19,351 bases of DNA from HGM13006 sp964527315. GTDB taxonomy: Bacteria; Bacillota; Clostridia; Oscillospirales; Oscillospiraceae. The stretch's first letter is position 1, and each line of letters starts with the position of its first letter. Positions 14,178 through 19,351 of the stretch are shown piece after piece. The notes beneath the pieces were generated by a model. The model was not told the origin of the DNA. It saw nothing but the letters and a program-made list of their open reading frames with translations, and did no database searches. The DNA lies in NCBI GenBank assembly GCA_964527315.1, contig CAZGOQ010000033.1:1-19351 (forward strand), read 5' to 3'. A program made the position numbers and the translations under genes.

Positions 14178-15396
14178 CGGCCTGGGTGAAATCTTCTGTC
14201 AGATCCTCTATGTCCTCAATGCCCACGCTGACCCGGATGAGATCATCGTAGACGCCTGCCCGCTCCATCTCCTCTTGGTCGGAGTGGATGAAGATGCTGG
14301 AGGCCGGGTGGACCGCCAGGGTGCGCACGTCGCCGATGTTGCTGACGATGTAGGCGTATTTCAGCTTGCCGAGGAGGGCCAGCGCCCGCGCCCGGCTCCC
14401 TGCCCGGAAGGTGAGAATGGCGCCGCCCATGCCGCCGGCCATATCCCGCTGCACAAGGTCGTGGGATGGGCTGGACGCAAGGGTCGGATGGTTCACGGCG
14501 TACAGGCTGGGACATCGTTCCAGCGCCCGGGCCAGGACCGCCGCGTTTTGGCACTCCCGCTCCACCCGCAGGCCCAAAGTCTCCAGACCCAGGACATTTA
14601 AGTAAGCGTTCTGCGGGGCGAGGCAGGGACCGAAATTCTGCCATAAGTCCTGGCGCAGGCGGGCGGTATAGGCCAGCTTTGGCATTTTGCAATGGTTTTT
14701 CAGCACTGGCCACCGCTCGCCGTTCCAGGAAAAGTGCCCGCCGTCCACGATCACGCCGCTGATGGCGCTGCCGCTGCCGTTGATGTACTTGGACGAGGAG
14801 TGGACCACCACGTCCGCCCCCAGCGAGAGGGGCCTCAACAGCACCGGTGTGGCGGTGGTGTTGTCGATGATGAGGGGGATATCATGCTCATGGGCCAGGG
14901 CCGCCAGGGCAGGGATGTCCGTCACGTCCAGACCGGGATTGCTGATGGTCTCGGCGAAGATGACACGGGTCTTTTCCGTGATGAGAGGCGCGACGTTTTC
15001 CACCGCGCCATCCGCGGCAAAACGGGTGGTGATGCCGAAGTTTTCCAGGTCATGGAACAGGTTCAGCGTCCCGCCGTAGAGCCGGCTGGTAGCGATCATC
15101 TCGTCTCCCGCCCGGAGGATGTTCAAAAGGGCCATGGCCACCGCCGCCATGCCGGAGGCGCAGGCCGTGGCGGACACGCCGCCCTCCAGGGCCGCGATCC
15201 GCTGCTCAAAGGCGGATATGGTGGGGTTTCCCAATCTCGTATAGGCAAAGCCCGGCGCCCGCCCCTGAAACACCCGCTCCATCTGCTCTCCGCTGGGATG
15301 GGAGAAGGCAGAGACTTGGGCGATGGGGGGGAGGGGAGAGCCGGTGGCCGGGTCCACGGACCAGGGCCCGTGGAGAAGCGCCGTGTTTAATTTCAT
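14164..15396 (-). CDS. metY: O-acetylhomoserine sulfhydrylase (MetY)
   Basis: This 410-aa cytosolic PLP enzyme replaces the acetyl group of O-acetyl-L-homoserine with sulfide to make homocysteine. Seen are FAYTRLGNPT (Tyr52 region), CASGMAAVAMAL, Asp178 in IIDNTTATP and the Schiff-base Lys203 in SSSKYINGSGS. The long inserted segment around FSWNGERWPV is characteristic of the MetY branch and separates it from cystathionine synthases. AAGGAAT lies before the ATG. It heads the minus-strand sulfur cluster, behind a promoter with a shared operator motif. With the ThiS-like carrier downstream, the sulfur donor may be a protein thiocarboxylate rather than free sulfide, as reported for Wolinella MetY. 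Confidence 0.92.
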   Translation of the reverse strand: MKLNTALLHGPWSVDPATGSPLPPIAQVSAFSHPSGEQMERVFQGRAPGFAYTRLGNPTISAFEQRIAALEGGVSATACASGMAAVAMALLNILRAGDEMIATSRLYGGTLNLFHDLENFGITTRFAADGAVENVAPLITEKTRVIFAETISNPGLDVTDIPALAALAHEHDIPLIIDNTTATPVLLRPLSLGADVVVHSSSKYINGSGSAISGVIVDGGHFSWNGERWPVLKNHCKMPKLAYTARLRQDLWQNFGPCLAPQNAYLNVLGLETLGLRVERECQNAAVLARALERCPSLYAVNHPTLASSPSHDLVQRDMAGGMGGAILTFRAGSRARALALLGKLKYAYIVSNIGDVRTLAVHPASSIFIHSDQEEMERAGVYDDLIRVSVGIEDIEDLTEDFTQAASFS

Positions 15397-15410
15397 AATG
15401 TATATTCCTT

Positions 15411-15447
15411 ATTATAAAATCTATTACTCCTATGGGTATTGCGTCAA
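15411..15447 (-). promoter_or_regulatory. metY promoter with candidate operator (site C)
   Basis: On the minus strand TTGACG (15447-15442) and a perfect TATAAT (15416-15411) are 25 bases apart, too far for one ordinary promoter. TATAAT with a weak -35 is the likelier unit. Between them, plus-strand 15422-15436 reads TATTACTCCTATGGG, the best copy of the motif also found at 4478 and 7342. Binding there would cover the spacer. Confidence 0.55.
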
Positions 15448-15577
15448 GAATACCAAAGCGCCCCCTGAAAAGCAACGAATCCGGGTCAAAATCAAAATGA
15501 TTCCGGGAAATTAAAACTATTTCCCCCATGAATTAGTTTGCTTTTTTGGGACAGAGTTTTAAACTTGCCTTTTTTCG

Positions 15578-15606
15578 TTGACTTTGCAAACTGACCCTGC
15601 TATTAT
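15578..15606 (+). promoter_or_regulatory. Promoter of the sulfate transporter operon
   Basis: TTGACT (15578-15583), a 17-base spacer and TATTAT (15601-15606) form a good vegetative promoter, giving a 5' leader of roughly 170 bases before cysP. Between site C and this promoter (15448-15577) I see no gene. Confidence 0.7.
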
Positions 15607-15615
15607 TACCTCAAA

Positions 15616-15638
15616 CCTATGGGAAAAGTAGGAATTAA
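15616..15638 (+). promoter_or_regulatory. Weaker operator-like element (site D)
   Basis: CCTATGGG (15616-15623) matches the right half of site C, and TAGGAATTAA follows five bases later, resembling the left half in inverse order. It lies just after the -10 box of the cysP promoter. Over the full 15 bases ending at 15623 the match to site C is only 10 of 15. Confidence 0.4.
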
Positions 15639-15654
15639 AGCGAGGGCAAAAATC

Positions 15655-15714
15655 ATGACCATTACCTTTCAATTGATACTGCGAATGTGTCCTTGGCGGC
15701 ACTGTTGTGATTGA
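15655..15714 (+). CDS. Cys-rich 19-aa leader peptide upstream of cysP
   Basis: The frame reads MTITFQLILRMCPWRHCCD and stops at TGA 15712. GAGGG lies eight bases before the ATG, an ideal spacing. Three of the last eight codons are TGT (Cys), two of them adjacent to each other and near the stop. Leader peptides rich in the regulated amino acid act as translation-based sensors in attenuation. A small hairpin follows at 15729-15741. The ORF lies between the promoter and the sulfate-binding protein gene, the expected place for a cysteine-responsive leader. I know of no database match and call it from position, start signal and Cys codons only. Confidence 0.5.
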   Translation: MTITFQLILRMCPWRHCCD

Positions 15715-15728
15715 ACGATAGATGATAC

Positions 15729-15741
15729 GCGCCCCAGGCGC
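15729..15741 (+). promoter_or_regulatory. Small hairpin in the cysP leader
   Basis: GCGCC pairs with GGCGC around CCA. Upstream, CCTTGGCG inside the leader ORF can pair instead with CGCCCCAGG, with one bulge. Two mutually exclusive structures are therefore possible, depending on ribosome position. No T tract follows directly, so control of initiation at cysP is as plausible as termination. Confidence 0.35.
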
Positions 15742-15784
15742 ATGAAATAATTTTAATAGATGATGAAAGGAAGGCATCTGATCA

Positions 15785-17012
15785 ATGAAACTGAAGCGAT
15801 TTACACTTATTATTTTGGCTCTGGCCCTGACCTTGACTCTGCTGGCCGGCTGCGGCGGCAGTTCCGATTCCGGCTCCGCTGATTCCGGCTCCGCTGATTC
15901 CNNNNNNNNNNNNNNNNNNNNNNNNNNNNNNNNNNNNNNNNNNNNNNNNNNNNNNNNNNNNNNNNNNNNNNNNNNNNNNNNNNNNNNNNNNNNNNNNNNN
16001 NGATTCCGGCTCCGCTGATTCCGGCTCCGCTGATTCCAGCGGTCCCGTGGAGATCACCAACGTATCCTATGACCCCACCCGCGAGCTTTACGCGGCTTAT
16101 AATGAGATCTTCATCCCCTACTATAAAGAGCTCACCGGCCAGGATGTGACCGTGATCCAGTCTCACGGCGGCTCCGGCAAGCAGGCGCTGGAGGTTGCCA
16201 ATGGCCTGCAAGCCGACGTGGTGACCCTGGCCCTGGAGGGCGACGTGCAGGCCGTGGCCGACGCCGGCCTCATCGAGGAGGGCTTCACCTCTGAGTTCCC
16301 CTTGGACAGCTCCCCTTACACTTCCACCATTGTGTTCCTGGTCCGCTCCGGCAACCCCAAGAACATCCTGGACTGGGATGATCTGCTGCGGGACGACGTG
16401 GGCATCATTACTCCCAACCCCAAGACCTCCGGCGGCGCCTGCTGGAACTATCTGGCCGCCTGGTATTACTTTGAGCTTCAGGGCTTGACCGAGGATGAGA
16501 TCGTGGACAATATGCGGACCATCTATTCCAACGTGATCGTCCTTGACTCCGGCGCCCGTGGCGCCACCACTTCCTTCGTTGAAAACGGACAGGGCGACGT
16601 CCTGCTGGCCTGGGAGAACGAGGCGTTCCTCTCTCTGGCCGAGTATCCCGGCGAGTATGAGATCGTCGTCCCGTCTGTTTCTATCCTCTGCCAGCCCACG
16701 GTGGCCATCGTGGACGAGGTGGTGGACGAACGGGGTACCCGGGAGGTGGCCGAGGAGTATTTGAACTACCTCTACTCCGACGAGGCCCAGCACGTGGAGG
16801 CCCAGAACTACTACCGTCCCAGCACCCAGTCCGTGTATGACGAGTATGTCTATGACACCGACAGCACCACCGTCACAGCCATCCCCGAGGATGGAAAGTG
16901 GATCATCGACTCCATCGAGCTGACCAACATCGACCACTTTGGCGGCTGGACCGAGGCCAAGGCCAAGCACTTCGTGGACGGCGGCCTGTTCGACAGCATC
17001 TACGAGGAGTAA
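15785..17012 (+). CDS. cysP: Sulfate ABC transporter substrate-binding lipoprotein (contains an assembly gap)
   Basis: This is a lipid-anchored periplasm-side (extracellular in Gram-positives) binding protein that captures sulfate or thiosulfate for CysTWA. A signal peptide ends in the lipobox LLAGC (Cys23). A DSGSA-repeat linker follows, interrupted by the N run. The mature domain starts near VEITNVSYDPTRELY and has the Sbp-family signature SHGGSGKQALEVANGLQADV followed by VTLALEGDV, and NPKTSGGACWNYLAAW. The frame differs by one base across the 100-N gap, so N count is only a placeholder; both sides are otherwise intact in frame. GAAAGGAAGG lies before the ATG. First gene of the transporter operon. 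Confidence 0.93.
15866..15901 (+). repeat. 15-bp tandem repeat (GATTCCGGCTCCGCT), left of gap
   Basis: Two full copies and six bases of a third encode DSGSA units in the linker of the sulfate-binding lipoprotein. Copies are identical at the nucleotide level, which is the likely cause of the assembly break. Confidence 0.9.
15902..16001. other. Assembly gap of 100 N inside the repeat
   Basis: The unit pattern on both sides requires a true missing length of 9 plus a multiple of 15 bases if the array is continuous. 100 does not satisfy this, so the N run does not measure the real distance. Confidence 0.95.
16002..16037 (+). repeat. 15-bp tandem repeat, right of gap
   Basis: Two full identical units and GATTCC follow the gap before the linker changes to AGCGGTCCC. 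With the left side this gives at least four complete DSGSA units plus what the gap hides. Confidence 0.9.
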
Positions 17013-17046
17013 GCAACCGGAGTATACCCCCACTCACGTTTGCCTG

Positions 17047-17079
17047 CTTGCGGAAAGAGCGAAAACCTCTTTCCGCAAG
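17047..17079 (+). terminator. Perfect 13-bp intercistronic hairpin between cysP and cysT
   Basis: CTTGCGGAAAGAG pairs perfectly with CTCTTTCCGCAAG around a seven-base loop, followed by only TTT. It lies 35 bases after the cysP stop and 25 before cysT. It may be a partial terminator or an mRNA 3' end stabiliser, so that the binding protein is made in excess of the permease. Confidence 0.6.
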
Positions 17080-17104
17080 TTTGGCGCATATATAAAGGAG
17101 TCTC

Positions 17105-17883
17105 ATGAATCTAAAACGGAAAAAAGGCAAGAGTATTATCCCGGGCTTTGGGCTGTCCTTCGGCGTCATGATGGCCATTTTGAGCTTCATCGTGCTGATA
17201 CCCCTGTGCAGTCTGGTGATATACACAGCCCAGATCAGCCCCGCGGACTTCATCGCCACGGTGACACGGGCACGTGTGCTGTCCAGCTACTGGGTGAGCA
17301 TCTCCACCGCCCTGATCGCCGCCGTGATCAACGCCGTCATGGGCTTGATTTTGGCTTGGATACTGGTGCGGTATGAGTTTCCCGGCAAGCGGTTTTTGGA
17401 CGGCATCATCGAGCTACCCTTCGCCCTGCCCACGGCGGTGGCGGGTATCTCCCTGACCCACCTTTGCGTCACCAACGGCTGGGTGGGCGCGTTCTTTGAC
17501 AAATTCGGCATCCGAATCGCCTATACCCGCCTGGGCATCACGGTGGCGCTGGTGTTCATCGGCATCCCCTTTGTTGTGCGCAGCGTCCAGCCGGTGCTGG
17601 AGAAGTTCGACAGCCAGTACGAGGAGGCGGCCCATATTCTGGGCGCGGGGCGTGTGCGCACCTTCTGGAAGGTGATTTTTCCCGAAATACTCCCGGCACT
17701 CCTGTCCGGCTTCACCCTGGCCTTTGCCCGGGGCATCGGGGAGTACGGCTCCGTGGTGTTCATCGCGGGCAACACCCCCTATGAGACGGAGATCACGCCC
17801 CTTTTGATCATGTCCGAATTGCAGGAGTATGACTACGTCAGCGCCACGTCCATCGCCTTGGTGATGCTGGCCATCGCCTTTTT
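17105..17883 (+). CDS. cysT: Sulfate ABC transporter permease CysT (3' end in gap)
   Basis: This is an inner-membrane permease subunit; 259 residues are visible and the missing C-terminus is lost in the N run. Several membrane spans are evident, beginning with SFGVMMAILSFIVLIPLCSL. The cytoplasmic EAA loop that contacts the ATPase reads EEAAHILGAGRVRTFWKVIF. ELPFALPTAVAGI is typical of CysT/CysU. AAAGGAG lies before the ATG. It would pair with CysW to form the sulfate channel driven by CysA. The family length (about 270-290 aa) suggests some 10-30 residues are missing. Confidence 0.92.
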
Positions 17884-17983
17884 NNNNNNNNNNNNNNNNN
17901 NNNNNNNNNNNNNNNNNNNNNNNNNNNNNNNNNNNNNNNNNNNNNNNNNNNNNNNNNNNNNNNNNNNNNNNNNNNNNNNNNNN
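17884..17983. other. Assembly gap of 100 N between cysT and cysW
   Basis: The gap removes the end of cysT, the junction and the first base or bases of cysW. No repeat is visible at its edges, so its cause is not apparent. Confidence 0.95.
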
Positions 17984-18810
17984 TGGAAAAGCGAAAAATC
18001 GGGGCCTTTGGCTGGTTCCTTATCATATTGAGTGCGGTATTTCTGTGCGTGATGCTGATACTGCCGCTGGTCTACATCCTGGTCACCGCCTTTCGTGAAG
18101 GCGTGGGCGTGTACATTGCGGCCATCACGGATTCATATGCCCTCAAGGCTGTGTGGCTCACCGTGCGGGTGACGCTGTGGGCGGTGGGCGTGAACACCAT
18201 CTTTGGCCTATGCGCCGCCTGGTGCATCACCAAGTTCGCCTTCCGGGGCAAAAAGATCATCTCCACGCTCATTGACCTGCCCGTGACCGTATCTCCCATC
18301 ATCGCGGGTTTGATCTACGTGCTGCTGTACGGCCGGCAGAGCGCGCTGTATCCCTTTCTGCACAGCCACGGCATCGACATTATCTTCGCCGTGCCCGGCA
18401 TCGTGCTGGCCACCATCTTCGTCACGTTCCCATTCATCTCCCGGGAGCTGATCCCGGTGCTGACGGCCAACGGCACGGACGAGGAGGAGGCAGCGGCCCT
18501 CATGGGCGCGGGCGCCTTCACCATCTTCCGGCGGGTGACCTTCCCCCACATCAAGTGGGCGCTGCTGTACGGCATCGTGCTGTGCACGGCCCGTGCCATG
18601 GGTGAGTTCGGCGCAGTGTCCGTCCTGTCCGGGCACCTGCGGGGCAAGACCAACACTATGCCGCTGTATGTGGAGCTTTTGTACCAGGGCTATGACTTCA
18701 CCGGCGCGTTCGCCATCTCGTCGCTGCTGGTGGTGATGGCGGTGATCGTGCTGGCATTGCGGAGCTTTTTGGAGTACCGGGGCAACAAGGCCGCCGACAA
18801 TGAGAAATAA
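17983..18810 (+). CDS. cysW: Sulfate ABC transporter permease CysW (start at gap edge)
   Basis: This is the second inner-membrane permease subunit of the sulfate transporter. The open frame is read from the gap edge as EKRKIGAFGWFLIILSAVFL; the two bases before it are TG, so the start is probably an ATG whose A is the last N. A shorter start at 18028 would lose the basic N-terminus and part of the first membrane span. The EAA loop reads EEEAAALMGAGAFTIFRRV. MGEFGAVSVLSGHLRG is typical of CysW. About 275 aa in all, normal for the family. cysA follows after 11 bases. Confidence 0.92.
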   Translation, partial: XEKRKIGAFGWFLIILSAVFLCVMLILPLVYILVTAFREGVGVYIAAITDSYALKAVWLTVRVTLWAVGVNTIFGLCAAWCITKFAFRGKKIISTLIDLPVTVSPIIAGLIYVLLYGRQSALYPFLHSHGIDIIFAVPGIVLATIFVTFPFISRELIPVLTANGTDEEEAAALMGAGAFTIFRRVTFPHIKWALLYGIVLCTARAMGEFGAVSVLSGHLRGKTNTMPLYVELLYQGYDFTGAFAISSLLVVMAVIVLALRSFLEYRGNKAADNEK

Positions 18811-18821
18811 GGAGCGAGCAA

Positions 18822-19351
18822 ATGAGTGAAACCATTGAGAACTATGTGGAGCTGCGGCACATCGACAAGCACTTCGGTGACTTCCACGCCTCCAAAAACA
18901 TAAATATCCAGATCCCCAACGGCAAGCTGGCCGCCCTGCTGGGCCCCAGCGGCAGCGGCAAGACCACCATCCTGCGCATGATCGCCGGCCTGGAGCACCC
19001 GGATTCCGGCGAAATACTCATCAATGGCCAGGTGGTCAATGACATCCCCGGCAGCGAGCGGGGCATCGGCTTTGTGTTTCAAAACTATGCCCTGTTTCGG
19101 TACATGACCGTGTATGAAAACATCGCCTTCGGCCTGCGGGTGAAGAAGGCGCCCAAGGACGAGATCGACCGGCGGGTCAAGGAGCTGCTGGCCCTGATCG
19201 GCTGTGAGGGGCTGGAAAAGCGGTATCCCAGCCAGCTGTCCGGCGGCCAGCGCCAGCGGGTGGCCTTCGCCCGGGCCTTGGCGCCCCAGCCCCAGCTGCT
19301 GCTTCTTGACGAGCCCTTCGCCGCCATCGACGCCAAGGTCCGGCTGGAGCT
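18822..19351 (+). CDS. cysA: Sulfate ABC transporter ATP-binding protein CysA (cut by window end)
   Basis: This is the cytoplasmic ATPase that powers sulfate import; 176 residues are visible. Walker A is GPSGSGKT (residues 41-48), the Q loop is VFQNYALF, the signature LSGGQRQRVAFARAL, Walker B LLLLDEPF and the D loop AAIDAKVR. GGAGCGAG lies nine bases before the ATG, eleven bases after the cysW stop. The D-loop region of most CysA proteins reads GALDAKVR; here it is FAAIDAKVR, a mild variation. The C-terminal regulatory part lies beyond the window. Confidence 0.93.
   Translation, partial: MSETIENYVELRHIDKHFGDFHASKNINIQIPNGKLAALLGPSGSGKTTILRMIAGLEHPDSGEILINGQVVNDIPGSERGIGFVFQNYALFRYMTVYENIAFGLRVKKAPKDEIDRRVKELLALIGCEGLEKRYPSQLSGGQRQRVAFARALAPQPQLLLLDEPFAAIDAKVRLE

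Noticed and set aside
17884..17983. CysT and CysW as one fused gene
   Set aside because: The frame after the gap begins with TG followed by a typical basic N-terminus of a separate permease, and both halves are full-domain subunits.

Overview
The window looks like a chromosomal contig from a gut-type, anaerobic, GC-rich Clostridia member. An Oscillospiraceae-like host is my inference from protein style, Shine-Dalgarno sites and codon use; no rRNA or tRNA is present to confirm it. It has two parts. Bases 1 to about 3200 are AT-rich and decayed. The remaining ~16 kb is GC-rich and densely coding, devoted mainly to sulfur assimilation. Two 100-base N runs (15902-16001, 17884-17983) are scaffold gaps of unknown true size.

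Left part (1-3240): the tail of an unknown gene, then a D12-class DNA adenine methyltransferase and a ParB-domain protein. Both are broken by several frameshifts and TAG stops, and the methylase has also lost the Asp of its DPPY motif. A trace of a third gene and a degenerate 163-bp-spaced direct repeat follow, then a strong hairpin terminator. This looks like the remnant of an acquired accessory or defence-type module.

Middle part (3242-10260): a trans-sulfuration-family PLP enzyme on the minus strand is divergent from a plus-strand operon. That operon encodes an HMA-SafE-cupredoxin membrane protein (frameshifted in this sequence), a DUF2318 lipoprotein and a nitrilase-superfamily amidohydrolase. 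Next come an AGCS sodium:amino-acid symporter coupled to an alpha/beta hydrolase, and a small tubby-like hypothetical gene behind a near-ideal promoter.

Right part (10271-19351): a minus-strand cluster reads metY, siroheme sulfite reductase, TusA-like protein, thioredoxin, ThiS-like sulfur carrier ending in GGGR, ThiF/MoeB-like activating enzyme, JAMM protease, thioredoxin-reductase-like flavoprotein. This is the gene set of the protein-thiocarboxylate route to homocysteine known from Wolinella (HcyS/HcyF/HcyD with MetY and Sir). Divergently transcribed is the sulfate ABC transporter operon cysP-cysT-cysW-cysA, the last gene cut by the window end. Together they would import sulfate, reduce sulfite, load sulfide on a carrier protein and transfer it to O-acetylhomoserine. 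Sulfate activation and reduction to sulfite are not encoded here.

Two regulatory observations stand out. A 15-bp motif (TATTAnTCCwATrGG type) recurs at the promoters of the PLP enzyme, the AGCS symporter and metY, with a weaker match at cysP, suggesting one sulfur-responsive regulator. The cysP leader also contains a 19-codon ORF with a good ribosome-binding site and a Cys-rich end, a candidate cysteine-sensing leader peptide.
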